Source of the DNA: QHBQ01 sp038230695
GTDB lineage: Bacteria > Chloroflexota > Chloroflexia > QHBQ01
Assembly: GCA_038230695.1 (NCBI GenBank)
Contig: JBBRMT010000042.1
Location: 1 to 23,612 of the forward strand
Length of the DNA stretch: 23,612 nt
Reading direction: 5' to 3'
In this document: piece by piece, positions 1 to 8,534 of the stretch
How positions within the stretch are numbered: the first letter of the stretch is position 1
Layout: each line of letters begins with the position of its first letter
Translations under genes and position numbers: made by a program
The notes under the pieces: model-generated
What the model was told of the DNA's origin: nothing
Databases searched by the model: none
Seen by the model: only the letters and a program-made list of their open reading frames with translations

Positions 1-549
1 AACAACCTGAAGCGCAACCTGCCGTTCGTCGGCGACAACAACAAGGCCGAGGGCGAAGGCGAGGACCAACCCCAAAGCCAGGATCAGCGCGAGGCCAGCA
101 GCATCAAGATTAGCGAGGTAATGACTCCCGATGTCGAAAGCGTCAGCCGCACCACCAAGATTGCCGACGCAGCGCGGACGATGCGCGACTCCAGCGTGGG
201 CTTCCTGCCGGTGGTAGACGATGGCAGGCTGGTGGGGGTGATTACTGACCGCGACATTACTGTGCGGGTGGTGGCCGAGGGCCGCGACCCGGCCGCCACG
301 CCGGTTGACCGCTACTATACGCCCAACCCCATCACCATCGGCCCCCACGATAGTATCGAGCAGGCCGCCGAACTGATGGGCCGCCAGCAAATCCGTCGCC
401 TGCTGGTAGTGGAAAACGGCAACATCCTCGGCGTACTCAGCCTGGGCGATGTTGCGGTCAAGGAGCAGGACGACAAAGAGGTAGGTGACACGCTAGCCCA
501 CGTCTCGGAGCCAGGTGGAGCGCACCAGAACGGACCGAACCACGGCTAG
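1..549 (+). CDS. CBS-domain pair protein, 5' end outside window
   Basis: The reading frame is open from base 1 to the TAG at 547-549, so the gene starts before the window and the ATG at 121 is probably internal. The first ~35 visible residues are hydrophilic and low in complexity (rich in N, E, G, Q and D). They are followed by two CBS motifs: the first has VMTPDVESVSRTTKIADAAR, FLPVVDD and LVGVITDRDI; the second has YYTPNPITIGPHDSIEQAAE, RRLLVVEN and ILGVLSLGD. Paired CBS domains (Bateman module) usually bind adenine nucleotides and regulate a partner or an attached domain. No catalytic domain is visible, so this is either a stand-alone CBS protein with an acidic linker or the C-terminus of a larger protein. 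It is separated from the next operon by a strong terminator. Confidence 0.85.
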   Translation, partial: NNLKRNLPFVGDNNKAEGEGEDQPQSQDQREASSIKISEVMTPDVESVSRTTKIADAARTMRDSSVGFLPVVDDGRLVGVITDRDITVRVVAEGRDPAATPVDRYYTPNPITIGPHDSIEQAAELMGRQQIRRLLVVENGNILGVLSLGDVAVKEQDDKEVGDTLAHVSEPGGAHQNGPNHG

Positions 550-577
550 CTTTAATTTTACCCCCAAGCAAAAAGAT

Positions 578-613
578 AGTACCTGTGATACAATGTCACA
601 GGTACTTTTGTTT
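578..613 (+). terminator. Rho-independent terminator after the CBS gene
   Basis: A perfect 11-bp inverted repeat (AGTACCTGTGA at 578-588, TCACAGGTACT at 596-606) with a 7-nt loop is followed by TTTTGTTT. It lies 29 bp after the CBS stop codon and before the next promoter. An A-rich run (570-574) on the left side could allow weak function in the other direction. Confidence 0.85.
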
Positions 614-630
614 GTTCTGCTGCTTTGCTA

Positions 631-658
631 TTGACATTCACTGGCAATAGCATATAAT
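631..658 (+). promoter_or_regulatory. Sigma-70 type promoter of the rsbW-like operon
   Basis: TTGACA (631-636) and TATAAT (653-658) are both perfect consensus hexamers, separated by 16 bp. Transcription from about 665 would give a ~55-nt leader before the ATG at 721. The promoter directly follows the terminator of the CBS gene, which marks a clean transcription-unit boundary. Nothing resembling an alternative (sigma-B-like) promoter is seen here. Confidence 0.8.
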
Positions 659-720
659 AGGGAAGTGGATGAGACAGCGCGTCGCAGTGCGGTTGCAGGG
701 CGCATAGATAGGGGTGGGCG

Positions 721-1230
721 ATGAGCAATACAATCGAGGTCAAACGAACCAGGCAGGCGGGACCAGCTAGCGAAGTGGTGGACATCAGTATCCCCTCCGA
801 TCAGGCGTTCGAGCGGCTGGTGCGCGATGGCGCGGTGGCGGTGGCCCACTGGCTGGGCTTCTCTGAGGAGCGGCTGGCCGATATGCAACTGGCAGTTAGC
901 GAGGCGGTCAACAACGCGATCGAGCATGGCAACAAGAACGACTCCAGCTTTCGCGTGGGAGTGCGCTTCATTGTGCGTAACGACCGCCTGGCGGTGCAGG
1001 TAGTAGACCAGGGCGGCGGGCTGGCTGCAACGCGGTTGACCGAAGGCAGACCCAGCATCGCCGACAAGCTGGAACACGGGGAGGAATCACCGCGCGGCCT
1101 CGGTATCTATCTGATCGAGCAACTTGTGGACGACGTGGAGTTGCAGAGCGACGAGCAGGGCCATTCCTTCATTATGTGGTTCAACCTGGCCGCGTCAGGC
1201 GAGGAGGGTGCGGATGAGCATCACGATTGA
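721..1230 (+). CDS. RsbW-like anti-sigma factor / serine kinase (HATPase_c_2)
   Basis: This 169-aa protein has the GHKL ATPase motifs of the RsbW/SpoIIAB group: an N box (SEAVNNAIEHGNK, about residues 60-72), a G1 box (VVDQGGG) and a G2 box (PRGLGIYLIEQLVDDVE). Family members sequester a sigma factor or other partner and phosphorylate a STAS-domain antagonist on serine. The STAS gene overlaps its 3' end by 17 nt and a PP2C phosphatase gene follows, completing a partner-switch set. No sigma factor gene is nearby, so the target is unknown. The ATG at 721 has AGGGG six bases upstream. No membrane segment is seen, so it should be cytosolic. Confidence 0.9.
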   Translation: MSNTIEVKRTRQAGPASEVVDISIPSDQAFERLVRDGAVAVAHWLGFSEERLADMQLAVSEAVNNAIEHGNKNDSSFRVGVRFIVRNDRLAVQVVDQGGGLAATRLTEGRPSIADKLEHGEESPRGLGIYLIEQLVDDVELQSDEQGHSFIMWFNLAASGEEGADEHHD

Positions 1231-1546
1231 GCAGGGGCCGCACCACACAGTCATCCATATCCTCAACGACAGCGTAGACGCGCTCTCCGCCAGGGAGATC
1301 GAGCAGGTACGCAGCCAGATGCGCGAAGTTACCGTGCTGGACTTTGATAAGGTGCTGTTCATCAACTCGGCGGGCATCTCCGCGCTGCTCAAGCTGGTGA
1401 TCGAGGCTCGCAAGCATGGTCAACAGTTGTATGCCATCAATGTTACTGCTCACCATCGTAAGGTGTTCGAGATGGTAGACCTGCTACGTTATATGCCCAT
1501 CCTTGAAGAAGAGGAATATCGAGCCAGAGTTAGCGGGGCGGCGTAA
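1214..1546 (+). CDS. STAS-domain anti-anti-sigma factor (RsbV-like)
   Basis: This 110-aa single-domain STAS protein (MSITIEQGPHH...) carries the phosphorylation loop FINSAGISALLKLV, with Ser52 at the position phosphorylated in RsbV/SpoIIAA. The usual aspartate before the serine is replaced by Asn51, which is seen in some STAS proteins. The start at 1214 is chosen because GAGGAGGG at 1201-1208 is a strong ribosome binding site; a longer frame begins at 1124 but lies deep inside the kinase gene. The 17-nt overlap with the upstream kinase gene suggests translational coupling. In the family model, dephosphorylated STAS binds the kinase and releases its target. Confidence 0.88.
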   Translation: MSITIEQGPHHTVIHILNDSVDALSAREIEQVRSQMREVTVLDFDKVLFINSAGISALLKLVIEARKHGQQLYAINVTAHHRKVFEMVDLLRYMPILEEEEYRARVSGAA

Positions 1547-1548
1547 GC

Positions 1549-2964
1549 ATGATAACCGAAACGCAAACCGCAAGCGCGAGTGGTGAGCCGCAGGGGAGCA
1601 ACGTCGCCCCTAAACCATTGGCGGTGGTGAGCGATAGCTTGGCCGGAATGCGTCTGCGCCTCAGCCAGCAGGATCAGGCACGGGTGGTACGCACTCGCCT
1701 TACCAGTATCCTACCACTAGGCGTGCTGCTGCCCATCGCGCTATGGATTCTCGGCTTTCAAGGGTTGGCGACCGCCGCCTTCGTCGCTGGGCTGGCCCTG
1801 TTGCTGATTACCTTGGCGGGCGTGGCGCTGACCCATCGGATTGATTACTATAGCATATGGCTATTTTATGCGATTAGCGACTCGTTGATCTTCTGGCTGA
1901 TGTCATTCGTAGTCGGTAGCTATTTCAATGTCTTCCTGTTCATCATCATTGTCGAGATTGCCCGCATCTACCGCAACTCGAAGCTGGTGGTGCTGACCGG
2001 CTTCCTGATCGCCACGGCGATCATTGCCCAGTGGGTGGTGGTGTGGGCAACAGCGGTGACGGGCTGGGTTAGCTTCCCATTGGTGCGCGAGGGTGACAGC
2101 GCCACCTTCGCGGCGGTCGCTTACGCGGCCACAGCAGCAGTGGCGGGCTACTCGCTCTCCACCTTCATCGAGCGTTACTCGCGGGAGATCATCAGCTACG
2201 AGAAGGTGCAGGCTACCAACGCGGCGGAGTTGCACATTGCCCACGACATACAAAGCAGCCTGATGGCTCCCAGCGAACTACGCAGTGGTAGCTGGGAGAT
2301 AGAAGCGATTTCGATACCGGCCCGCGAGGTGGGGGGCGATTTCTACGAGTATATCCCCTACTTCGGCGATGTCAACAGCATCGGTGGCATTGCCATCGGC
2401 GATGTATCGGGCAAAGGTATCCCTGCCGCCTTGCAGATGGCGGTGGTACGCACCATATTTCGCATCGAGGCGCGGCGGCGGGTGCTACCCGCCGAAACCC
2501 TTACCCGCGTCAACCAGTCGCTGCAGACTGAGATGCCCAGTGGGATGGTGACGCTGCTATACGCCTTTGTGGATCCCAAGCAAGAAATGATGCATTTTGC
2601 CAACGCGGGCCACAACTATCCAATCATGCTGAATGGCAAGGTCAGCGAACTGAAACTGGCGGGGCTGCCGCTGGGCATCTACGAGGAGACCGAGTACGAG
2701 GAATTGAGCGTGCCGGTACCGCCGGGAACGAGTATAATATTCTATACTGACGGGGTGGTGGAAGCGCGGAACAAGGAGAACCAGATTTATGGGTTCCCGC
2801 GCCTGTTGGAACTCGTCAGCGCCTTCGCGGGCATGGAGCCGAAGGAGATTCTGCACCGCATCATTGCGTCGGTGCAGGGCTTTGTCGGCGACGAAGCGCA
2901 GGCCGACGACATTACGGTGGTCGTAATGCAACATCGCCTGGTGACAGGCAATCCAACAACATAG
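1549..2964 (+). CDS. Membrane-anchored PP2C/SpoIIE-type serine phosphatase (RsbU-like)
   Basis: This 471-aa protein has a hydrophilic N-terminus (1-50), about six hydrophobic membrane helices (roughly 52-205), a short linker and a C-terminal SpoIIE phosphatase domain (about 225-465). Metal-binding and fold motifs are clear: PAREVGGDFYEY, IGDVSGKGIPAALQMA, FANAGHNYP, FYTDGVVEARN and ADDITVVVM. It should dephosphorylate the STAS protein encoded two bases upstream. The membrane domain has no recognised sensor fold (no PAS, GAF or HAMP), so the signal is unknown; it could be a small 6-TM sensor resembling MASE-type modules. The ATG lies 2 nt after the previous stop with no strong Shine-Dalgarno, consistent with re-initiation. 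Confidence 0.9.
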   Translation: MITETQTASASGEPQGSNVAPKPLAVVSDSLAGMRLRLSQQDQARVVRTRLTSILPLGVLLPIALWILGFQGLATAAFVAGLALLLITLAGVALTHRIDYYSIWLFYAISDSLIFWLMSFVVGSYFNVFLFIIIVEIARIYRNSKLVVLTGFLIATAIIAQWVVVWATAVTGWVSFPLVREGDSATFAAVAYAATAAVAGYSLSTFIERYSREIISYEKVQATNAAELHIAHDIQSSLMAPSELRSGSWEIEAISIPAREVGGDFYEYIPYFGDVNSIGGIAIGDVSGKGIPAALQMAVVRTIFRIEARRRVLPAETLTRVNQSLQTEMPSGMVTLLYAFVDPKQEMMHFANAGHNYPIMLNGKVSELKLAGLPLGIYEETEYEELSVPVPPGTSIIFYTDGVVEARNKENQIYGFPRLLELVSAFAGMEPKEILHRIIASVQGFVGDEAQADDITVVVMQHRLVTGNPTT

Positions 2965-2977
2965 CGAGCATACCACT

Positions 2978-4594
2978 ATGGCTAATCCACCACTCAGCGA
3001 GGCTAACCGCAAGTCTACTCTACCCTTGCCGTTGCCTACCATACCAGCACGCGCTAATTCCCGCCGCGTGAATAACGGCAACCTGCGCTCCCACGTCGCC
3101 TATGCGCTGGACGACCGCCTGCGTATCCTCGACCTCGACACCTTCAGTGGCTCAGAGCGATTCGTGGCTGGCACCACCATGGGCGCGGCCTTTGCGATGG
3201 GGATGCGGCTCTACCTCGCCGCCCGCTATCAGGAGGCGATCGGCGAGTTCAACAAGGCGCTGGTCGCCGCTTATATAGACGGTGAGGAGAGCGCCCAGAT
3301 CTGGAAGCGCGAACGGGCGATTATCCACCTGTATCTGGGCAACTGCTACGCCAACCTAGACAACTGGGCTAGCGCGTTCACCGAATACATGAACGCGGTG
3401 CAGATTGAGAGCGGACTGGCCGAGGGCCATTACAACCTGGGGGTGGCGTTCAGCGCCAGCGGCAAGCTGCACGAGGCGGTATCGGCATTCAAAGCGGCGC
3501 TGCAATTCAATCCTGATTTGTACGAGGCGCGGTTCGCGCTGGGGCGCACCTACCATGAACTGGGCGATTACGCCCATGCCTATATCGCCTACACCGTGGC
3601 GCGGCAATATCGCCCCAATGCGGCGGAGCCGATTTACTACCAGGGGTTGCTGCACCAGGCCCACGGCGAAGAGAAGCAGGCGGCGCTCTGTTTCGCCGAA
3701 GCCTTGCAAGTTGAGCCTGATTACAAATATAATAAGCAGGCGGAAACCAACTATCAGGCAGGCGATGTAGAAGACCCTAGCTGGTACTACCGGCTGGCCG
3801 AAGAGCTAAAAGGCAAAGGCAACACCCTGGGGGCGCTACGGGCGTACCAGGCGTTGCTGGAGCGCGACCCGAATCAACAACGCGCCCGCTATCTGGCGGC
3901 CAACCTGCTGGCGCGGCAACGCCACTGGCAACAGGCCATTAGCGAATACGCCCGCGTGCTGGAAGCGCAGCCCGCTAACGTAGCGGCGCGGCACAAGCTG
4001 GGGCTGGCGCTCAGGTCGGTAAGCAAGCTGCATGAGGCGTACAACACTCTTATGCAGTGCGCTCAGATGCAGCCCCGCGATGGCTCCATCTTCCTCAGCC
4101 TCGGCATCATCATGACCGACCTGGGGCAGTTGGACAAGGCGGTACGCAGCTTTGGCCGCGCCGCACAGCTACTGCCCCATGACCCGCAGGCGTTCTACCG
4201 GCTGGGGCGGGCGTTGATCAGTCTCGGCTTCGAGCAGCACGCTCTCGCCGCCTGGCAGCGGGCGGTCAACCTCGATGGCGATTGGGAGACCGCTCGCTAC
4301 GACCTGGGCGTGTTGTACATGAAACGCGAGTTCTACGATGAGGCTATCAGCGAATTCGAGCAACTGTTGCGACGGCGACCCGACGATATGGATGCCCTCT
4401 ACCTGCTGGCCCTCGCCTATAAGGAGAGCGGGCGGTTGGAAGAGGCAGTCACGCTGTTTGAACACGTGCTTGCCAGCGAAGCGCAGAACATCATGGCTCA
4501 CTTCCACCTGGGGGCCACCTACCTGCGGCTCGGCCACCCCAACGAGGGGCTGCGCCATATTCGTATCTATGAAGGGCTGAAGAAGCAATTATGA
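2978..4594 (+). CDS. Large tetratricopeptide-repeat (TPR) protein
   Basis: This 538-aa protein has a proline/serine-rich N-terminus of about 60 residues with no signal peptide, then about a dozen 34-residue TPR units covering most of the rest. Typical units are YNLGVAFSASGKLHEAVSAF, LGIIMTDLGQLDKAVRSFGR and LLALAYKESGRLEEAVTLFE. TPR solenoids are protein-binding scaffolds with no catalysis of their own. It starts 13 bp after the phosphatase and ends 137 bp before the first cheW, so it physically joins the partner-switch and chemosensory blocks. A link to the TPR-tailed CheR downstream is conceivable but not shown. Its TGA (4592-4594) shares two bases with the first unit of a heptanucleotide repeat. 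The start codon has no strong Shine-Dalgarno. Confidence 0.85.
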   Translation: MANPPLSEANRKSTLPLPLPTIPARANSRRVNNGNLRSHVAYALDDRLRILDLDTFSGSERFVAGTTMGAAFAMGMRLYLAARYQEAIGEFNKALVAAYIDGEESAQIWKRERAIIHLYLGNCYANLDNWASAFTEYMNAVQIESGLAEGHYNLGVAFSASGKLHEAVSAFKAALQFNPDLYEARFALGRTYHELGDYAHAYIAYTVARQYRPNAAEPIYYQGLLHQAHGEEKQAALCFAEALQVEPDYKYNKQAETNYQAGDVEDPSWYYRLAEELKGKGNTLGALRAYQALLERDPNQQRARYLAANLLARQRHWQQAISEYARVLEAQPANVAARHKLGLALRSVSKLHEAYNTLMQCAQMQPRDGSIFLSLGIIMTDLGQLDKAVRSFGRAAQLLPHDPQAFYRLGRALISLGFEQHALAAWQRAVNLDGDWETARYDLGVLYMKREFYDEAISEFEQLLRRRPDDMDALYLLALAYKESGRLEEAVTLFEHVLASEAQNIMAHFHLGATYLRLGHPNEGLRHIRIYEGLKKQL

Positions 4595-4716
4595 GTTTTG
4601 AGTTTTGAGTTTTGAGTTTTCAGGCCGAAATTGTGCTGGCAGTTGGTGGAGGCGAAGCCTATGTAGGCTGGTCGAGCGCATACCAATTCAGCACTCAAAA
4701 CACAAAACTCAAAACT
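4593..4716. repeat. Heptanucleotide GAGTTTT tandem repeat with inverted partner
   Basis: Four perfect GAGTTTT units fill 4593-4620. About 75 bp later (4693-4716) lies a reverse-complement copy (AAAACTC-type units with one change). The two arms pair over ~24 bp with a single mismatch, enclosing non-coding DNA. The structure separates the TPR gene from cheW and its left arm overlaps the TPR stop codon. The same heptamer recurs inside the membrane-protein gene at 14342-14493. Confidence 0.8.
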
Positions 4717-4731
4717 GCGAAGGGGGGGTTA

Positions 4732-5268
4732 ATGAGCGATAGCAACGACGGCAGTCAGGTAGGCAGTGTCCTGGCCCGACTTGAGCAGGTGCGGCAGTCG
4801 GTTCGCAACGACACGGCGACAGCAACCAATCAGTACCTGCGCTTCCAGATGGGCGAGGCGCATTACGCCCTGCCCGTAACCGAGGTGCGCGGGGTTGACC
4901 GTCTATACCCGCTAACCTACGTGCCAGGTGCGCCAAACTTCGTGCTGGGGGTTTGCAATCGGCGCGGGGTAGTGCTACCATGTATCAGCCTGAGCGAGTT
5001 GCTGGGCGGCCCGCCCACCGAGATAACCCACAATGCTCGGCTAGTTTTGATACAGGATAACGAAGCGGGTGGGGTGATTGGCCTGCTAGCCGATCGGCTG
5101 CTCGATGTGGTCAATATCAGCAGCGAGAGCATCGAGCAGCCCATGGTCACGCTGGAGCAGAGCGCCTTGTTGCACGGGCAGTCGCGGCTTCGTAACGGCC
5201 AGATGGTGCTGCTAATCGAGGCGGATCAGTTGCGGCAGCGAATAAACAGGCGGACTGAAAGTGGATAG
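4732..5268 (+). CDS. cheW: CheW-like coupling protein (first copy)
   Basis: This 178-aa protein has a ~35-residue polar N-terminus followed by a complete CheW domain. Visible signatures are YLRFQMGEAHYALPVTEVRGV, VPGAPNFVLGVCNRRGVVLP, ISLSELLGG, VIGLLADRLLDVVNI and a C-terminal MVLLIEADQL. CheW proteins couple receptors to CheA in membrane arrays. The start at 4732 is chosen for the AAGGGGGGG ribosome binding site at 4720-4728; an in-frame ATG at 4612 would place the GAGTTTT repeat loop in the protein and has no binding site. It overlaps the second cheW-like gene by 8 nt. Confidence 0.9.
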   Translation: MSDSNDGSQVGSVLARLEQVRQSVRNDTATATNQYLRFQMGEAHYALPVTEVRGVDRLYPLTYVPGAPNFVLGVCNRRGVVLPCISLSELLGGPPTEITHNARLVLIQDNEAGGVIGLLADRLLDVVNISSESIEQPMVTLEQSALLHGQSRLRNGQMVLLIEADQLRQRINRRTESG

Positions 5269-5731
5269 GGTACAGGTAGTGGTAGTAAAGCTGGGCCAGC
5301 AGAGCTTTGCTATGCTGTTGAGCCAGGTGGAGAACGTAATTGCCGCCTCTGACGAACGCCTGGAGCGACAATCGCCACGCGGCACGATGCCACTGTGGTT
5401 GTCGCCGCCGCGTCTCCGCTACCTCAGCGATCGGCTGCCAATCGTCGAACTCAGCCGCAAGCTGGGCATGAAAATGGCGATGGCGGTGGATAAGTGCGAA
5501 TTGGTTATCGCCCGAATCGGCGGCGGGGTGCGCTGTGCGCTGGCGGTGGATCAGGCCCAGGGCATAACCCAGACCGAACTCGATAGTATCACCCCGCTAC
5601 CCCGCTGGCTGAACCGCGAGTCTACCACCGTATGGGGCAGCTACATCAACAGCGCGGGCGAGATCGTGTTGCTGCTCGACTGCGAGGCAATGTTTACCTC
5701 CACCGAGCGTACTTGGCTGACCATGAGCTAG
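5261..5731 (+). CDS. CheW-domain protein (second, divergent copy)
   Basis: This 156-aa protein has a divergent CheW fold: VVVVKLGQQSFAMLLSQVENVI, then LPIVELSRKLG, a central RCALAVDQAQGITQTEL segment and an INSAGEIVLLLDCEAMF end. The GTG start at 5261 lies within the end of the first cheW (overlap GTGGATAG), with AGGCGG about 8 bases upstream, so translation is probably coupled. It lacks part of the loop normally preceding the second subdomain and is compact. It may be a second adaptor linking CheA to a different partner, as paired CheW proteins do in other arrays; this role is inferred only from position. Confidence 0.8.
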   Translation: MDRVQVVVVKLGQQSFAMLLSQVENVIAASDERLERQSPRGTMPLWLSPPRLRYLSDRLPIVELSRKLGMKMAMAVDKCELVIARIGGGVRCALAVDQAQGITQTELDSITPLPRWLNRESTTVWGSYINSAGEIVLLLDCEAMFTSTERTWLTMS

Positions 5732-5807
5732 TTAGCCAGGATAAACGTAATCCACCGAGGAGAACTCAACCCACTCCTACATTGCAGATTCGATGATAAT
5801 CTAAAAT

Positions 5808-5842
5808 ATTCTACCTTCTACATTCTACACTCTACATTCGTA
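5808..5842. repeat. Heptanucleotide ATTCTAC tandem repeat before cheA
   Basis: Five seven-base units in tandem: ATTCTAC, CTTCTAC, ATTCTAC, ACTCTAC, then ATTCGTA. They end just before the cheA ribosome binding site (GGAG at 5845-5848). The sequence differs from the GAGTTTT family but keeps the same seven-base period. Confidence 0.75.
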
Positions 5843-5854
5843 TTTGGAGATTAG

Positions 5855-8314
5855 ATGGCAACTGAAACTAACACCGACCCTGGTTTGCTAGCCCGCTTCC
5901 GCGAGGAGGTGGACACTTACCTGCTTACTATCCAGCAGGATCTAGTTGCGCTGGAGCAGGATACGCATAATGACGAACTGATGCGCGAGATGATGAGGGC
6001 AGCGCACACAGTCAAGGGCGCAGGCCAGATGATGGGCTTCCGCCAGATCGCCAGGGTAATGCACGGGGTCGAGAATATTATGGAGGCGCTAAAAGCAGGC
6101 AATCTGTCTGTCAGCCCCGAACTTAGCGACTTGCTGTTTGAGGCGCTCGACTCAGTTGACATTATGACCAAGGCCCAGGTAAACCTCCAGGAGTTGCCGC
6201 TCGACCCGGAGAACCTGATCCGCCAGTTGGATCAGGCGCTGCAATCTGAAACAGATGTGACCACACCTTCAAGCGATGGCGGGGGGCCGGAAGCGTCGCC
6301 CAGCGCAAATGTGGGGCTGATCGTAGCCGCCCAACCCGCCGATGATCGCGTGCGGGTAAGCATCGAACGACTCGATGGGCTGATGCAACTGGCGGGCGAG
6401 ATGGTGATCAGCAAGATGCAGAGCGAACGGGCGATTGAGGAAATGCAGGCGCTACGCAATGTGCTACGCCGTCGCCATCGTCAGGCCGTCGCCCTGCGTG
6501 AACGGGTAGCCCGCGAGTGGGGCAACCTCAACCAGAGCGATGTTGAAACCGAACTTGACCAGATGGGTGAACTGGACGATTCGCTGGAGGATATCAACAA
6601 AACGTCGCTGCAGGGGCTGGAGCAGTTCCACGCCCACCTCGAAAACATCACCGATGAGTTGCAAGAGACGGTGCTGGAATTGCGGATGACCCCGGTGGAG
6701 ACCATCTTCCGCCAGTTTATTCGCACCGTGCGCGATCTGGCTAAGGAGCGCGGTAAGCAGGTCAACCTCTTCACCCTGGGCGGCGAGACCGAGGTGGACA
6801 AGAGAGTGCTGGACGCGCTTAACGAGGCGCTTATCCACCTGGTGCGTAACTCGTTGGATCACGGCATCGAAACCGCCGAGCAGCGCACTAAAACTGGCAA
6901 GATCCCCATCGGCCAGATTATGATCCGCGCTGCCTACCAGGGCGGCCAGGCGGTGGTCGAGGTCAGCGATGATGGCGCAGGCATTGATGTGGAGCGGCTG
7001 AAACAGCTTGCAGTGCAGCGCGGCATTATCGCGGCAGCGGAGGCCGAGCGGATGGGCGATGAGGATGCCCGCCAACTGATCTTCTACCCCGGCTTCAGCA
7101 CCGCTGCCTTGATCACCGACACCAGCGGGCGCGGAGTCGGCATGGAGATCGTGCAGCGGGTGATCAGCAAACTGGGCGGCAGCGTTGATCTGCAGTCGGA
7201 GTTGGGCAAAGGTACCACTGTCATTCTGCGACTGCCCATCAGCCTGTCGGCCATCCGCGCCCTGCTGATAAGGGCGCACGGCCAACTGTTCGCCCTGGCA
7301 ACCAACTCGACCGAAGACCTCGCCTATATCGGGGTGGAAGACATCATCATGCTGGAAGGGCGCGAGGCGATTCGGATGCGAGAGCGCACCGTACCGCTCT
7401 TCCGCCTGGCCGAAGCCCTGGAACTGAACCGTTCGCGGGCCGAGCAGATTAACCGTCGTTGGCTAGAAGTGCGCGACGAAACTGGCTATGAACAAATGTT
7501 TGACGCGATATTTGGCGTTAGCGAAACCAGCAACCCGGCAGCCTCGCCCAAGCCGCCGACTGCGCCAACAAACAGCCAGAACGGGGCAAAGTTGAGCCTG
7601 AATGGATCGGGCCGCACGGGGGTCAGTAGTCTATATGGCGCTGGCTACGCTATCCAGGTAGAGGGCAAGCGACCCGTGATGGTGATGAAGAGCAGCGAGA
7701 AGTACATCGCCTTCCTGGTAGACGAACTGGTTGACGAGCGCGAGATTGTGGTAAAGCGGCTGAACCCACTGTTGAGTCGCGTAGAGTGGGTGGCGGGTAC
7801 GACCGTGCTGGGAGACGGCAGCATCGTCATCATCCTCGATGGCCCCGCGCTGATCAATCGCACCCGCGCCCGCACTAACCGGCTACGGGCCAGCGGTCAG
7901 AGCAGTGGAGTAGCTGCCACTTGGCGACAGGAAGCCGCCCGCCCGCACAAATCGCTGCTGGTGGTAGACGACTCGGTAACTACCCGCGAACTGGAGCGCA
8001 GCATCCTTGAAGCGGCGGGTTACAATGTTGATGTTGCAGTGGATGGGGTGGAGGCGTTGGAAATGCTGGCGTTGCGTAAGTATGCGCTGGCGATCGTGGA
8101 TGTAGAAATGCCGCGCATGGATGGCTTTACCCTCACCGAAAGGATTAAAGCCAATTCCGACCTCAACGCCATGCCGGTTATTATCGTTAGTTCGCTGGGC
8201 AACGAAGCATACAAGCGGCGCGGCATCGAAGTGGGAGCGCAGGCGTACATTACCAAAGGCCAGTTCGACCAGAACAACCTGCTCGATACCATCGAGCTAC
8301 TGTCAAATCGCTAA
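5855..8314 (+). CDS. cheA: Hybrid CheA histidine kinase with C-terminal receiver
   Basis: This 819-aa kinase has, in order: an Hpt domain with phosphoacceptor His51 in RAAHTVKGAG; a linker; a long helical dimerisation region (about 170-285); a GHKL kinase core with N box HLVRNSLDHGIE (~328-339), G1 DDGAGID (~371) and GRGVGMEIV (~424); a CheW-like regulatory domain interrupted by a ~70-residue Asn/Pro/Ser-rich insert (about 555-590); and a full receiver (~698-819) with Asp749 in VDVEMPRMDG. It phosphorylates CheY/CheB receivers in response to receptors. There is a single Hpt and no P2 (CheY-binding) domain is recognisable. Fusion to a receiver is typical of arrays outside classical flagellar chemotaxis, such as the Tfp and ACF classes. 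GGAG lies upstream of the ATG. Confidence 0.93.
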   Translation: MATETNTDPGLLARFREEVDTYLLTIQQDLVALEQDTHNDELMREMMRAAHTVKGAGQMMGFRQIARVMHGVENIMEALKAGNLSVSPELSDLLFEALDSVDIMTKAQVNLQELPLDPENLIRQLDQALQSETDVTTPSSDGGGPEASPSANVGLIVAAQPADDRVRVSIERLDGLMQLAGEMVISKMQSERAIEEMQALRNVLRRRHRQAVALRERVAREWGNLNQSDVETELDQMGELDDSLEDINKTSLQGLEQFHAHLENITDELQETVLELRMTPVETIFRQFIRTVRDLAKERGKQVNLFTLGGETEVDKRVLDALNEALIHLVRNSLDHGIETAEQRTKTGKIPIGQIMIRAAYQGGQAVVEVSDDGAGIDVERLKQLAVQRGIIAAAEAERMGDEDARQLIFYPGFSTAALITDTSGRGVGMEIVQRVISKLGGSVDLQSELGKGTTVILRLPISLSAIRALLIRAHGQLFALATNSTEDLAYIGVEDIIMLEGREAIRMRERTVPLFRLAEALELNRSRAEQINRRWLEVRDETGYEQMFDAIFGVSETSNPAASPKPPTAPTNSQNGAKLSLNGSGRTGVSSLYGAGYAIQVEGKRPVMVMKSSEKYIAFLVDELVDEREIVVKRLNPLLSRVEWVAGTTVLGDGSIVIILDGPALINRTRARTNRLRASGQSSGVAATWRQEAARPHKSLLVVDDSVTTRELERSILEAAGYNVDVAVDGVEALEMLALRKYALAIVDVEMPRMDGFTLTERIKANSDLNAMPVIIVSSLGNEAYKRRGIEVGAQAYITKGQFDQNNLLDTIELLSNR

Positions 8315-8320
8315 CTATGC

Positions 8321-8351
8321 CCTTCCCCAAAGGGGGAGGCGGGGTGGGGGA
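8321..8351. repeat. GC-rich boilerplate hairpin repeat after cheA
   Basis: CCTTCCCC at 8321-8328 pairs (one G-T) with GGGGGAGG at 8332-8339 and is followed by CGGGGTGGGGGAG. It is one of several dispersed copies in this window of a hairpin plus G-rich tail (see 10367, 13503 and 22591). It may also attenuate transcription after cheA, but no U-tract follows. Confidence 0.6.
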
Positions 8352-8408
8352 GTACAAACCTAACCCTCATAACCTGTATATAGCCCGAAGGTACTAGTCG
8401 GCACAGGG

Positions 8409-8437
8409 TTGACAAGCAGCCGATAAGGGATTATTAT
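8409..8437 (+). promoter_or_regulatory. Probable promoter of the cheY-like gene
   Basis: TTGACA (8409-8414) and TATTAT (8432-8437) are spaced by 17 bp. Transcription would begin near 8444, giving a ~90-nt leader that contains a short perfect hairpin (CCTGG 8467-8471, CCAGG 8475-8479). This would allow the receiver, and perhaps cheB and cheR, to be expressed apart from the kinase operon. Confidence 0.65.
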
Positions 8438-8534
8438 TGAAGTGCAGGCGCAACTGCTCAAATCATCCTGGATGCCAGGTAGGAGCATCGGCGCGTAATA
8501 TTGTTAGAGCTACAACGGTAACGAGGGAGAGACA

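Noticed and set aside
4593..4716. Insertion sequence or transposon
   Set aside because: The inverted arms are tandem heptamers, with no transposase frame and no clear target duplication.
4612..4731. In-frame upstream extension of cheW
   Set aside because: It would translate the loop of the GAGTTTT inverted repeat, and the ATG at 4612 has no ribosome binding site, while 4732 has AAGGGGGGG.
6464..7285. 273-codon minus-strand frame opposite cheA
   Set aside because: Shadow of the kinase core; Gln/His/Ala-rich composition with no motif.
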